Source: Folioceros fuciformis (lineage: Eukaryota; Anthocerotophyta; Anthocerotopsida; Anthocerotales). From it: a stretch of 64,000 nt of DNA. A program made the position numbers and the translations under genes. Where the stretch lies: contig JBNGIO010006284.1 of NCBI GenBank assembly GCA_049999805.1, positions 170,049 through 234,048 of the forward strand. The letters are read 5' to 3'. Positions 12,814 to 23,201 of this stretch are shown in pieces. How positions within the stretch are numbered: position 1 is the first letter of the stretch; each line of letters opens with the position of its first letter. Below the pieces are notes generated by a model. The model saw only the letters and a program-made list of their open reading frames with translations. It ran no database searches and was not told the DNA's origin.

Positions 12814-13106
12814 CCGCCTTTGCAGAGATAACCTGTTTCCACAAGCGTTGCAGGAGGCATCGCTACACACCCATGTGGATCTTTGGAAGAATATTGAAGA
12901 GTGTCTATCAACTTGCCGAATTCAGAACTGAATGAAGCCCGGTATGAGAAACTCGGTCAAGCAGCCTAAAGAATTACAGAAGCTGTGACCCTCTAAGCTG
13001 GCATGGTCGACCCCAACCATCCTCCATCCCCGTACATGGCGAGCCACCCTGGTTCAGCCACGCATAAAATATTAAAATACCTAAAATACAGTTAAACTTG
13101 TACGGT
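12814..13106. other. upstream flank of PPR gene B
   Basis: Non-coding stretch between the gene B start and the tRNA-Ala gene. It should contain the gene B promoter. No other feature is seen. Confidence 0.5.
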
Positions 13107-13179
13107 GGGGATGTAGCTCAGATGGTAGAGCGCTCGCTTAGCATGCGAGAGGTACGGGGATCGATACCCCGCATCTCCA
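13107..13179 (+). tRNA. tRNA-Ala (anticodon AGC)
   Basis: A 73-nt cloverleaf. The acceptor arm GGGGATG pairs with CATCTCC and one G-U pair. The D arm is GCTC...GAGC. The anticodon stem CTCGC/GCGAG encloses TTAGCAT with AGC at 13,140-13,142. The T arm CGGGG/CCCCG encloses ATCGATA, a variant of the usual TTCGA loop. Discriminator base A; no encoded CCA and no intron, as expected for a nuclear plant gene. Internal A and B box sequences (TAGCTCAGATGG, GGATCGATACC) fit Pol III transcription. Confidence 0.96.
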
Positions 13180-14116
13180 TAATCGTACAATGTGTTAACA
13201 TACTGTGATTCCTCGGAAATTTTGTAACTCTATTTTAACAAGTTTTGATATATCTGGAATGTTTAATCAAAGGGGAATGAATATAGGCGCATACATGATT
13301 TTCATAGCGCAGGTGATTAGCATCCAAGAGTTGGTTGGAGAGAGCAAAGCACAGCACTGCTACATTACTCATATTATCTCAAGATAAAAAAGATTGTCTG
13401 GGACAAACGAAATCACTTGAGGGAGTCTGCACGACCGTGTGAACAATGTGGCTTGGGTTGGCCTACAAGGGGACCACACATCTTCCTTATTGCTTTATCA
13501 ACATATGCAAGAAAGAGGCTTCCTAAGCTTCACTCTGATACACTAACAACTCAAAAAACCCTCAACTCAATAATGCGGCTCTTGAGAACTTTGAACGACC
13601 CTACACACTACAATGCTGCACTTAATAGCTGTAACCACGTCTCATCGGCTTAAGGCCACAAACAAAGAGACTTAGCAACATGTGTTGGCTGAGCTGCTGT
13701 GACCAGGACAGCCAAACGGTGGGAATCCTTCGCTTTCACGTGTTTCTCAAAGCGTAGATTTTCCAACGCTAGGGAGTAAGTCTTCTCCTAATGCTGCCGC
13801 TTGCTCATGGAGGAGCTGGTTCTCACATGCTCAAGAGGGCTTGTCCACGAGCTTGCCTGTGATGGAAGCTTGGTCTTCCTTGCCAGCCGACGAGGCCAGC
13901 GATACATACGTAGTAGTCCTGTGCTCCAAAAGAGATTCTCACATAAACTCGTTCCGTATGTCAAAGTAGGCTCGTGCATAATTCCACTCCTCATGCATGT
14001 GGAGTACTTGGCTAGTGCGTAGGAATCAAATGGCGAGCTGTAGGAGCACGAGAGCTTTGCCTTGAGGCCTGCACCGTGCTCATGGTCATCTGATTACCTC
14101 CCATCTTCTTTCCATG
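13180..14116. other. intergenic, no gene seen
   Basis: 937 bp between tRNA-Ala and the 3' end of PPR gene C. Short ORFs on both strands show no family resemblance. It includes the 3' flank of gene C. Confidence 0.5.
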
Positions 14117-17100
14117 TCACCAGCATGCCCATTCCCTCGCTTTTAAGTCACAGTCGAGAGCCGGAGATGAGGGCTCGGGAGCCTCTCTCGTCATTTCAGA
14201 GACGAGCTGTTTCAGTCTGGCATATATGTGTTCAATCTCAGGATGCCTCGTGTCCCCAACCACAAAACTGTGAACCAGTCCTGCATTGTCTGTCCACCAG
14301 CTTCGGCCTGGCTGCTTCCATGCTCTGATTCCTATTCTCCTCGCCTGCATCTCCTCTGCCTGCTCCCACATGAAGGCATTTGTGCATATGTTTGACATCA
14401 AGACATACGCTGCAGCATCTTTCTCATCTAGCTTCACTGTTTCATCAAAAGCATGGCATGCAACCTCAACGTCATCCCACTTTTGACAAGCACCCAACAG
14501 AGTGCGCCAAACAGCAGTATTGGGCAGCACAGGCATCGTCCTTATCAAAGAAAGTGCCTCGTGGATTCGGCCTGCCCGCCCCAGGAGATCCACCATGCAT
14601 GTATAGTGCTCTACGGTGGGAGTGATGCCAAAGTATCTGCTCATAGCCTTGAAGTATTCTTGCCCCCTGGTCACCAGACCTGCATGGCTGCACGCCGTCA
14701 GTACACTGAGGAATGTGATATCGGCTGGCTGTATGCCATCTTCACTCATTTTGTGAAACAAGTCCAAGACTCCTGCAGTGTCCCCTTGACGGGCGTAACC
14801 TGCAATCAGTGCATTCCAGGCCACATCATCTCTTTCGGGCATTGCATCAAATACTTGCTGCGCATCAACCATGCTCCCAGACTTCCCGTACATGTTTATC
14901 AAACTGCTGGCTACGAGCACATCAAATTGAAGGCCATGTTCTTCGATGTGTGCATGCAGCTGCCTTCCCAGATGCAAAGCCGCTACATCTGCACATGCCT
15001 GTAGCAGGCACACAAATGTCACAGAATTGGGTGCCACAATGCCTTCGTCTTGCATAGCACCATAAAGACGAAGGGCTTCCAGTGCCATGCCCTGCTGCGA
15101 ATAGCCGTTTATTATGGCAGTCCACGACACCACGTTCTTTTCATGAAGTCCGTCAAATACGCCCTGGGCATACTCTAGGCTGCCACACTTTGCATACATG
15201 TCTACCAAACTGCTGGCTACAACTACATCAGATTGAAGCCCCTGTTCTCTGATTTCTGCGTGAAGTTGCTTTCCCTTCTCCCAAGCTGGGTTGCCAACAT
15301 TAGCACATGCCTGCAGCAGAGACACAAATGTCACAGAATCAGGTGCCGTGATACCTTCTTTTTTCATAGCCAAGTAGAGATGAAGGGCTTCCTGACCCAT
15401 GCCCTGCTGGGAATATCCTGCTATCATGGCATTCCACGTCACAACATTCTTTTGACCCAATCCATCAAACACTTCCTGGGCATTTTCTAGGCTGCCACAC
15501 TTTGCGTACATGTTCACTAAACTACTGGCTACAAACACATCGGGTTCAAGTCCTCGTTCTCTAATTTGCGAATGAAGTTGTCTACCCTTCTCTAAAGCCA
15601 AAGTGCCTACACTTGCACATGCCTGCAGGAGGCACACAAATGTTACTGAATCTGGTACAGCCATGCCTTCTTGTTGCATGCTGTTATATAGATGAAGGGC
15701 TTCCTGGCCCATCCCCTGCCGAGAATAACCTGCTATCAAAGCAGTCCAGGTCACAACACTTTTTTGACCAAGCCCACCAAACACGATCTGAGCATCTTCC
15801 AAACAGCCACACTTTGCATACATATTTACAAGGCTGAAACCTAGAATCTCACCGACGTCAAGTCCTTGTTCTCTAATCTGTTCATGAAGTTGCCTCCCCT
15901 TTTCCCAAGCCAGGGGACCAATACTAGCACATGCCTGCAGGAGAAACACAAACGTCAGAGAATCAGGCATGGCACCGCCTTGTTCTTGCATTGCACTGTA
16001 GAGGCCGAGGGCTTCGTGAGCCATTCCCTGCTGGGAATATCCTGCTATAAGAGCTGTCCAAGTCACCACATCTTTTTGACCAAGTACACGAAAAAGTCGT
16101 TCAGCATCTTCCAAGCTGCCACACTTCACATACATATTTACCAAACTGTTGGCTACAAATGTGTTTGATTGTAATTGTTCCCTAATTTGTGCGTGAAGCT
16201 GCCTCCCCCTTTCCAAAGCTGGAGGGCCCATACTGGCGCATACCTGCAGCAAGCAAGAAAATGTCACAGAATCAGGTGCAACAATGCCCTCTTCTTCCAT
16301 AGCCCTGTAAATGCGAAGGGCTTCTGAGCTACTTCCGCGGTGAATATACCCTGCTATGAGAGCATTCCATGTGACCACATTTTTCTGCCCGAGACAGTCA
16401 AAGACACGTTGAGCATCTTCCGGGCTGCCACACTTTGCATACATGTTGACCAGGCTGCAACCTACAATAGCATCGACCTTAAACCTTAGCTCTCCAATAC
16501 GTGCATGAAGCTGCTTCCCATTTTCTAGAGCGACGGGGCCCAAACTTGCGCATGCCTGCAAGAGAGACACCAGTGTCACGGCATCCGGTTCAACAATGCA
16601 TCCTTCTTGCATAGCACGGTAGAGAGAAAGAGCTTCCTGACCCCTGCCCTGCTGTGCATATCCTGCTATTAGAGCAGTCCACGTCACCACATCCTTGTTG
16701 CACAGTCCATCGAAGACTGTCTGGGCCTCTTCCAAGCGGCCACATTTTGCATACATGTTTACCAAACTGTTGGCCACACACACATCCGCTTCATGACTAC
16801 GTTGGATGATCTGTGCATGAAGCTGCTTCCCCTTCTCCAAACCCGGGACGCCCACGCTTGCACAAGCCTGGAGAAGGCACAAAAAAGTCACAGTATCAGG
16901 AGAAACCGCGCCTTCTTCTTGCATAGCACCGTAGAGACAAAGGGCTTCTTTGGCCATGCTCTGCTGGGAGTACCCGCCTATCATGGCATTCCAAGTTGAC
17001 ACATTTTTTCGACCAAGCCCATCAAACACACTCTTAGCGTCCTCCAGGCTCCCACACTTCGCATACATGTTTACCAGGTTGCATCCTACAACAACATCGA

Positions 17101-17839
17101 CCATAACTCCTCCTTCACCCATCTGTGCCGCTCCCCACACGTCAGCATGCACGTGCTGCCCAGCTGTCAAGTCCCTAGCCCTTGCACAAGCTTGAAGAGC
17201 TGCTGCAAATACATGACCATCTGGCTTCACACCGGACTCGCGCATGCGGTGATACAACCGTATGGCCTGCTCAGCCTCTCCATGGTTGACATGTGAAGAA
17301 ATTATGGATGACCACATGAAAGCATCTGGCTCCTCAACCCAGGTGAACACATCCATCGCTTCCTGCAACATGGCATGAGAAGCATACAATCGCATGATAT
17401 GATTGCACAAGAACGTGTCCGAGCCGTACCCCCGCTCCACCATGAGAGCATGAACACGGCGACCCAGAACCAAGTCCCTCTGCACCACACACTTCTTGAT
17501 GACTGCGTAAAATACAGATCGAGCTATGAGACAATCCGTCTGCACCAGCACTCCCAGAGCCTCAACAGCCTCACTGATCTGCGCTTGCTGGGATAGCCGC
17601 GTCACGGTTTCAGCAGTCACTCCTTGGACACACCCTGCAAGCGTACGCTCATCCGGGGAGTCCGACGCAGGGTGCATACCCGGTCCGCACCTTGGGGTGA
17701 GACAACCACCAGCTTTGTTCCTGGAGAATGTGGCATTCCACCCATATTTCGCTCCCGGGAACGCAAGAGCTGTAGCTCCAGGAGGCCCTCTGCGTGTGTG
17801 ATGTGCGACGCGGCAGGCAGCAATCACTCGCACAAGCAT
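14117..17839 (-). CDS. PPR gene C: very long PLS-class PPR protein with truncated DYW start
   Basis: Single-exon frame of 1,240 codons. The frame opens with TTG at 17,860 and the first ATG is 17,839 (MLVRVIAACRVAHHTRRG). That matches the N-termini of genes D and G, which supports the start. It carries VEALGVLVQTDC, then nine P motifs with L and S partners. The central block repeats every 104 residues (312 bp) with little variation. The C-terminus has E1, E2 and E+ (SWWTDNAGLVHSFVVGD) and then GDTRHPEIEHIYARLKQL, which is how a DYW domain begins. It stops about 30 residues later without the HxE or CxxC zinc motifs. So the protein retains only the first edge of a deaminase domain. Expected role: RNA recognition for organelle editing. 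Divergent from gene D, with tRNA-Glu between. Confidence 0.92.
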   Translation of the reverse strand: MLVRVIAACRVAHHTRRGPPGATALAFPGAKYGWNATFSRNKAGGCLTPRCGPGMHPASDSPDERTLAGCVQGVTAETVTRLSQQAQISEAVEALGVLVQTDCLIARSVFYAVIKKCVVQRDLVLGRRVHALMVERGYGSDTFLCNHIMRLYASHAMLQEAMDVFTWVEEPDAFMWSSIISSHVNHGEAEQAIRLYHRMRESGVKPDGHVFAAALQACARARDLTAGQHVHADVWGAAQMGEGGVMVDVVVGCNLVNMYAKCGSLEDAKSVFDGLGRKNVSTWNAMIGGYSQQSMAKEALCLYGAMQEEGAVSPDTVTFLCLLQACASVGVPGLEKGKQLHAQIIQRSHEADVCVANSLVNMYAKCGRLEEAQTVFDGLCNKDVVTWTALIAGYAQQGRGQEALSLYRAMQEGCIVEPDAVTLVSLLQACASLGPVALENGKQLHARIGELRFKVDAIVGCSLVNMYAKCGSPEDAQRVFDCLGQKNVVTWNALIAGYIHRGSSSEALRIYRAMEEEGIVAPDSVTFSCLLQVCASMGPPALERGRQLHAQIREQLQSNTFVANSLVNMYVKCGSLEDAERLFRVLGQKDVVTWTALIAGYSQQGMAHEALGLYSAMQEQGGAMPDSLTFVFLLQACASIGPLAWEKGRQLHEQIREQGLDVGEILGFSLVNMYAKCGCLEDAQIVFGGLGQKSVVTWTALIAGYSRQGMGQEALHLYNSMQQEGMAVPDSVTFVCLLQACASVGTLALEKGRQLHSQIRERGLEPDVFVASSLVNMYAKCGSLENAQEVFDGLGQKNVVTWNAMIAGYSQQGMGQEALHLYLAMKKEGITAPDSVTFVSLLQACANVGNPAWEKGKQLHAEIREQGLQSDVVVASSLVDMYAKCGSLEYAQGVFDGLHEKNVVSWTAIINGYSQQGMALEALRLYGAMQDEGIVAPNSVTFVCLLQACADVAALHLGRQLHAHIEEHGLQFDVLVASSLINMYGKSGSMVDAQQVFDAMPERDDVAWNALIAGYARQGDTAGVLDLFHKMSEDGIQPADITFLSVLTACSHAGLVTRGQEYFKAMSRYFGITPTVEHYTCMVDLLGRAGRIHEALSLIRTMPVLPNTAVWRTLLGACQKWDDVEVACHAFDETVKLDEKDAAAYVLMSNICTNAFMWEQAEEMQARRIGIRAWKQPGRSWWTDNAGLVHSFVVGDTRHPEIEHIYARLKQLVSEMTREAPEPSSPALDCDLKAREWACW

Positions 17840-18129
17840 CCCAATAACCTGCGGACTCAAGCTTTAACACAAAACCACACTCAGTCACGGCATCGGAGCC
17901 AGTGCCACAGACGCTTGAGTCCATATCCGCATGCACCAGCACAGATGCGCTGCATACAGTAGTCCTTCTCATACACCAGGCCACGGACTTTCACGGAGTC
18001 CTGGGCTAGAACGTGAAGAAGAGCTTGCAACCATATCCAAAATCAATCTGACCACCATGGGAAGGAATGGTAGGATCCAAAAACAAATTCAAAGCGTTGG
18101 ATGGAGATGTCAACGGATAGTGTAATCAT
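17840..18129. promoter_or_regulatory. upstream region of PPR gene C
   Basis: 290 bp between the gene C start codon and tRNA-Glu. It should hold the 5' UTR and promoter of gene C. No defined element is recognised. Confidence 0.3.
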
Positions 18130-18201
18130 TCCGTTGCCGGGACTCGAACCCGGGTCGCTCGGGTGAGAGCCGAGTATCCTAACCGTCTAGACTACAACGG
18201 A
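18130..18201 (-). tRNA. tRNA-Glu (anticodon CTC)
   Basis: A 72-nt cloverleaf on the minus strand. It starts TCCGTTG, pairs with CAACGGA, and has the D arm TAGTCTAGACGGTTAGGA. The anticodon arm is CTCGG-CTCTCAC-CCGAG with CTC as the anticodon. The T arm is CCGGG-TTCGAGT-CCCGG. No intron and no encoded CCA. All stems pair without mismatch. Confidence 0.97.
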
Positions 18202-18455
18202 TGTACATGCGATAGGGAGAGATTTTGTTATATATATGTTTAAATATTTTGTAGGCACAGGGTTCTCAAACTCCCAAAACTTTTCTACATAGTCGAATGA
18301 ACCACAACTGTGTTGAACAACTATTGTTGGGTGGGGATCCTCTCGAGGTGCATCCTAAAACATTGTCTCTAGACCTCATATTGGTACTCCATTTAAGAAC
18401 TGGAGTAGAGGGAGAGACTCTCCACTCGAGTGTTGGGCCATCGATAATCCACCAG

Positions 18456-18531
18456 GGTCAGACAACTTCCAGAGGCTAGGAATTATAGAAGAAGGTCAGA
18501 CAACTTCCAGAGGCTAGGAATTATAGAAGAA
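18456..18531. repeat. 38-bp tandem duplication
   Basis: Two consecutive, practically identical 38-bp units starting GGTCAGACAACTTCCAGAGG at 18,456 and 18,494. It is next to a LINE remnant, so it may be a slippage product inside old transposon sequence. Confidence 0.9.
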
Positions 18532-18590
18532 CATGAGATAGTGATGTACTAGATCCCTTCCATTGAAGAAGGACCTTGGTCTTCTTGAAA

Positions 18591-18848
18591 TCAAATACGA
18601 GATTGTGGCCACCCGGATTCCTTCAACTGAAAGAAGAACATGACCTTGGTCTTCTTAAGGTTAGCTTCCACATCACTAGTTTCACAGAAACGCCACAATA
18701 CACCCAAATTGCTTTTGGAGACGTTTAGAAGAACGAGATAAGAGGGCAATGTCATTTGCATACAGCAAATGAAATGTTTATGAAAAAAAAGAAAAAGAAA
18801 GGGAAGCAGATCCCTAAACTTTAGCTCATCAATGTGGCCTGTAGCCAA
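18591..18848 (-). mobile_element. LINE (non-LTR retrotransposon) reverse transcriptase remnant
   Basis: Read on the minus strand, 18,731-18,770 encodes LLYANDIALLSR, the catalytic YADD box of LINE reverse transcriptases with the first D changed to N. In a shifted frame it continues to VEANLKKTKVM, the usual downstream (L)EVNLxKTKVM motif. The frame change between the two and the altered catalytic residue show a dead copy. A partial repeat of the same 3' part seems to lie at 18,560-18,595. Confidence 0.75.
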
Positions 18849-19553
18849 ATCAGTGTATCAAAGCTTTGGAACCGAAATCCTGGAACTTTGGCTCGGAGCA
18901 CACCAATGTATGGACTGTTGCTGGAGCAGCTGCCAAGTCCTGGTATGTAGGCACTTAGGCAACAGGCCACGGACGCAGTTGGACGTCCTGGACTTCAATC
19001 AATGCACTGAAGAACTTGTAGCCACATTGAAAATAGCATGAGTTCCATGGACAGAACAGGAATGAAGACTTGAAGCATTCTACTTGGTGGCCTGGACACA
19101 GGCACGATGCGGGCAACGAAATTCGAACCCAAATTGTTTTATTGAGAACTGGGTATCTAACCATGTAACCTGCACCAGATCTGCCCCCTGGGTTGCCATC
19201 TGGCTTGACAACCTGGTCTCCAGATTCGCATGCTGCGTGTCTGACTTTGCAGCTCTCCAGACAACCATGTTTACAATCTTGGAACTTTGGAAATTGGAAT
19301 GCTTATCGCTGGGAGCATGCAGGCTTGAGGATGTTGAGTTTTGTCGTTTTTTTGTCTTTTGGCAACTTGCCGGGACAGCAGCAGCGCGCAGCAGCAAGCA
19401 ATCCATCCAGCAGGAGCAAATTCCCTGTGGTTAGGTTGTTTTTGTCTACTTGTCCAAGCATCATGTGTGCTGGACGATCTCTTCCGAGTAGCAACGGAAG
19501 TGCAAGGGTGTGTACAGGAGACACAGGTTCAGGTTCACCGTGTGCTTCCAAAA

Positions 19554-22500
19554 ATGATGGTTGCTTGCCGCGTTGCACTCAACTCACGGAAAGGGCGAGG
19601 GCCTCTTGCGGGGACAGCTCTCGTGACCCCGACAAGCCGAGAATGGTGGGATGACGGGTACAGTAAGGAAAGCTTTGCAGGGCTAACGTCAACCCGCGAA
19701 TCGGGTGACGCTGTGTGCACGTTATGTGAGCAAGGGCAGGTCGATGAGGCTGTCGAGGCTCTGGGAGTACTAGTGCAGACAGACTGTGGAATCTGTCACT
19801 CTCTCTTTTACACAGTGATCAGAAGCTGCATGCTTCGGAAAGATCTGGTTCTGGGTCGCCGTGTTCATGCTCTCATAGTGGAGCAGGGGTATGAGTCTGA
19901 CACGTTCCTGTGCAACCAGGTGCTGCGAATGTATGCTTCCCTAGCCAGGTTGCAAGAAGCTGTGGATGTGTTTTCTCTGGTCGTCAAGCCAGATGCCTTC
20001 ATGTGGTCTTCCATGATGTCTGCACATGTCAACCATGGACAGGCCAAGGATGCCGTAGAGCTGTACCATCATATGCGTAGGTCTAGTGTGAAGCCAGATG
20101 GGCATGTTTTTGTGGCAGCCCTTCAGGCTTGTGCTAGAGCACGGGACTTGAGAGCTGGGCAGCAGGTGCATGCTGATGTGTTGGCTAGTGGCGGTGAGCC
20201 TCACTTGTGTGTCAGCAATGCCTTGGTGGACATGTATGCAAAGTGTGGCAGTTTGGGAGACGCTCAGAAAGTGTTCGACGGGCTCGGTCAGAAAGATGTG
20301 GTGACATGGAATGCCTTGGTAGCAGGGTACTCCCAGCAGAGCATGCTGCAGGAAGGACTTCGTCTCTACAGGGCCATGGAAGAGGAAGGCATGGTGGCCC
20401 CAAATTCCGTGACGTACGTATGCCTCCTGCGGGCATGTGCAAGTTTGGACACCCAAGCGTTGGAGACAGGGAAGCAGCTTCATGCACAGATCCGAGAACG
20501 GGGCCTTCAAGATAATGAGTTTGTGGCCAGCAGTTTGGTACAGATGTATGCAAGATGTGGCAGCCTGGAGGAGGCTCAGCGAGTTTTTGGTGAATCCGGT
20601 AAGAAGGATGTTGTCACCTGGACAGCTCTGATTGCAGGGTACTCCCGGCAGGGAATGGGTGAGGAAGCCCTTCATCTATACAGTTCCATGGAAGAAGACG
20701 GTATTGCTGTACCCAACACTGTGACATTTGTGTCTCTCCTGCAGGCATGCGCGAGCGTGGGTACCTCAGCTTTGGTTCAGGGGAAAGAGCTCCACGCACA
20801 GATTGGCCAAAGAGGACTCGAAGCTGATGCCTTTGTAGGCAGCAGTCTGGTGAACATGTATGCAAAATGCGGCAGCTTGGAAGATGCGCGAGCCTTATTT
20901 GACGGGCTTCCACAGAAAGATGTGGCTACATGGAATGCCATGATCGCCGGATACTCCCAGGAGGGCATGGGCAAGGGCGAGGAATCCCTTCGACTCTACC
21001 GCACTATGCAAGACGACGATATTGTTGCCCCCAATTCTGTAACTTTCGTGTGCGTCCTGCAGGCATGTGCAAGTCTCGGCTCCCCGGCATTGGAGGAGGG
21101 CAAGCAGCTGCATGCACAAATCGCACAACGAGGACTTGAAGAAACAGACTTGGTTGTAGCCAACAGTCTGGTTAACATGTATGCAAAGTGTGGCAGCTTG
21201 GAAGATGCTCAAAGAGTATTCGATGGACTTGGTCAGAAAGATGTTATAACGTGGGCCTGTTTATTAGCAGGATACTCCCAGCATCGCATGGCTCAGGAAG
21301 CACTTCATCTGTACAAAAGCATGCAGGATGACGGCATTGCTGTACCCGATTCTGCAGCATTTTCGTCACTGCTGCAGTCATGTGCAAGTGTAGGCATCCC
21401 GGCCTTCGAGGTTGGTAAGCAACTTCATGCGCACATAGGGGAACGAGGCCTCCAGGACGATGCGGGTTTAGGTTGCGGTCTGGTGAACATGTATGTCAAG
21501 TGTGGCAGTTTAGAATTAGCACAAAGGGTGTTCGACAACATGAGCGAAAAGAATGTTATGCTGTGGACTGCTCTGATATCAGGTTACGCACAGCAGGGCA
21601 GAGGGCAGGAGGCGCTTCGTCTTCACCACGCTATGAAAGAAGAAGGATTGTCCACCCCCGACGGTTTCACGTACGCCTGCCTGCTGCAGGCATGCGCCAG
21701 TGTGGGAACCCCGGCTCTGGAGGCAGGCCAGCAGCTGCATGAAGAAATTGAGGACGACGGGTTTCAAGGTGACGCGTTTGTAGCCAGCAGTTTAATTAAC
21801 ATGTATGCAAAGTGTGGCAGCATGGAGGACGCGCGGTGTGTGTTTGACAGACTTGAAGACAAGAATGTTGTGATATGGAATGCCATGGTAGCAGGCTACT
21901 CCAAGCAAGGAATGGGCCAGGAAGCGCTTGATCTTCACGGTGCTATGCAGGCGGAAGGCATACCTGACTCTGTCACGTTCGTATTCCTTCTACAGGCATG
22001 TGCAAGTGTAGGCAGCACCGGTTTGCATAGAGGGAAGGAGCTTCATGCGCAAGTTCGAATAGCAGAACTTCAAGATGATGCCTTCGTGGCCAGTAGCTTG
22101 ATAAACATGTACTCGAAGTGCGGCAGCCTGGAGGATGCTGAGGACGTCTTCGACAGAGTTGCCGACAAAACTGTAGCGACTTGGAGTGCCATGATCGCGG
22201 CATACTCCCAGCAGAGCAGAAGCCAGGAAGCACTCCGCCTTTACAAAACCATGCAGGCAGGCGGCGGTACGGTCACCCCAGATTCCGCCACATTCTTGTG
22301 CCTCCTCCAAGCCTGCGCAAACACTGCAGATCTGCATCTGGGAAGGGAGCTACACGCGCAAATCTCACAGCAAGGGCTTCAACACGACGTCCTCCTAGCC
22401 TCCAGCCTCATCAACATGTACGGCAAGTCCGGCAACATGATTGCCGCACAGCAAGTGTTTGACGCCATGGAAGAAAGATCCGACGCCGCCTGGAACGCGC

Positions 22501-23084
22501 TCATCGCCGGCTACACTCGACAAGGATCCAGCTCCGAGGTCTTCACCTCGTTCCAACGAATGCTGGACGACGGGATCCAGCCAGCCGGCGTCACCTTCCT
22601 CCACATCCTCACGGCATGTAGCCACTCCGGGCTAGTGCAGCAGGGGAAAGAATACTTCAACGCCATGACGAGCCTTCACAACCTCACTCCCGGAGTGGAA
22701 CATTACACATGCATGGCGGACCTCCTCGGCCGCGCCGGCCACCTCCACGACGCCTTCACTCTGATAAGCACCATGCCCGTCCCTCCGTCCCCCGCGTCCT
22801 GGCGCGCCCTCCTCTCCGCCTGCCAGAAATGGCGCAACGTGGACATGGCGCGCCGCGCCTTCGACGCCGCCGTGCAGCTGGACGAGAAAGACGCCGCTCC
22901 CTACGCCCTCATGGCCAACATCTACCGGTCCGCGCACATGTGGGAGCAAGGGCAGGAGATCCAGGCCCGGCGAGTGAGCGCCCGGGCGTGGAAGCAGCCG
23001 GGGCAGAGCTGGTGGACGGACATGACCGGAGAAGTGCACACTTTCTCAGTCAGCGGGTGTAAGGCTGAAGGCCAAGTCGGGTGA
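19554..23084 (+). CDS. PPR gene D: very long PLS-class PPR protein, E+ type, no DYW
   Basis: Single exon, 1,176 codons from the ATG at 19,554 (a second ATG follows at 19,557). MMVACRVALNSRKGRG aligns with the starts of genes C and G, so the in-frame upstream extension to TTG 19,341 is rejected. It contains VEALGVLVQTDC, nine P motifs with L and S partners, then E1, E2 and E+ (SWWTDMTGEVHTFSV). It ends shortly after (GCKAEGQVG) without a DYW domain. From about 22,280 on, and most strongly at 22,700-23,000, third codon positions become almost all C or G, unlike the first three quarters of the gene. The role is inferred as organelle RNA recognition or editing. A 100-N gap starts 17 bp after the stop. 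Confidence 0.92.
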   Translation: MMVACRVALNSRKGRGPLAGTALVTPTSREWWDDGYSKESFAGLTSTRESGDAVCTLCEQGQVDEAVEALGVLVQTDCGICHSLFYTVIRSCMLRKDLVLGRRVHALIVEQGYESDTFLCNQVLRMYASLARLQEAVDVFSLVVKPDAFMWSSMMSAHVNHGQAKDAVELYHHMRRSSVKPDGHVFVAALQACARARDLRAGQQVHADVLASGGEPHLCVSNALVDMYAKCGSLGDAQKVFDGLGQKDVVTWNALVAGYSQQSMLQEGLRLYRAMEEEGMVAPNSVTYVCLLRACASLDTQALETGKQLHAQIRERGLQDNEFVASSLVQMYARCGSLEEAQRVFGESGKKDVVTWTALIAGYSRQGMGEEALHLYSSMEEDGIAVPNTVTFVSLLQACASVGTSALVQGKELHAQIGQRGLEADAFVGSSLVNMYAKCGSLEDARALFDGLPQKDVATWNAMIAGYSQEGMGKGEESLRLYRTMQDDDIVAPNSVTFVCVLQACASLGSPALEEGKQLHAQIAQRGLEETDLVVANSLVNMYAKCGSLEDAQRVFDGLGQKDVITWACLLAGYSQHRMAQEALHLYKSMQDDGIAVPDSAAFSSLLQSCASVGIPAFEVGKQLHAHIGERGLQDDAGLGCGLVNMYVKCGSLELAQRVFDNMSEKNVMLWTALISGYAQQGRGQEALRLHHAMKEEGLSTPDGFTYACLLQACASVGTPALEAGQQLHEEIEDDGFQGDAFVASSLINMYAKCGSMEDARCVFDRLEDKNVVIWNAMVAGYSKQGMGQEALDLHGAMQAEGIPDSVTFVFLLQACASVGSTGLHRGKELHAQVRIAELQDDAFVASSLINMYSKCGSLEDAEDVFDRVADKTVATWSAMIAAYSQQSRSQEALRLYKTMQAGGGTVTPDSATFLCLLQACANTADLHLGRELHAQISQQGLQHDVLLASSLINMYGKSGNMIAAQQVFDAMEERSDAAWNALIAGYTRQGSSSEVFTSFQRMLDDGIQPAGVTFLHILTACSHSGLVQQGKEYFNAMTSLHNLTPGVEHYTCMADLLGRAGHLHDAFTLISTMPVPPSPASWRALLSACQKWRNVDMARRAFDAAVQLDEKDAAPYALMANIYRSAHMWEQGQEIQARRVSARAWKQPGQSWWTDMTGEVHTFSVSGCKAEGQVG

Positions 23085-23101
23085 GCAAACCCTTCCGTCA
23101 G

Positions 23102-23201
23102 NNNNNNNNNNNNNNNNNNNNNNNNNNNNNNNNNNNNNNNNNNNNNNNNNNNNNNNNNNNNNNNNNNNNNNNNNNNNNNNNNNNNNNNNNNNNNNNNNNN
23201 N
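23102..23201. other. assembly gap (100 N)
   Basis: Fixed-length run of 100 N just past the stop of PPR gene D. Flanks show no overlap, so true content and length are unknown. Confidence 0.99.

Larger units (their letters stand above)
18202..19553. other. intergenic with repeat remnants upstream of PPR gene D
   Basis: Contains a 38-bp tandem duplication and a decayed LINE fragment (separate entries), then the 5' flank of PPR gene D. An open frame in phase with gene D runs back to a TTG at 19,341, but no ATG lies in it before 19,554. Confidence 0.5.

Noticed and set aside
14117-17839. Regular 312-bp DNA repeats that could be taken for a satellite or a CRISPR-like array
   Set aside because: The period equals one P-L-S triplet and the frame is intact; CRISPR arrays do not occur in plant nuclear DNA and have much shorter repeats and spacers.
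19341-19553. N-terminal extension of PPR gene D from a TTG codon
   Set aside because: A TTG start is not expected in a plant nuclear gene, and the conserved subfamily N-terminus begins at the ATGs 19,554/19,557.
19941-20675. 244-codon antisense open frame inside PPR gene D and similar long antisense frames in the other PPR genes
   Set aside because: They are shadows of the repetitive PPR coding sequence: the same antisense peptides recur with the 312-bp repeat period and have no family resemblance.
22632-23117. GC-rich antisense and alternative-frame ORFs at the 3' end of PPR gene D
   Set aside because: They follow from the high GC of this part, which removes stop codons from all frames; the PPR/E+ frame explains the sequence.
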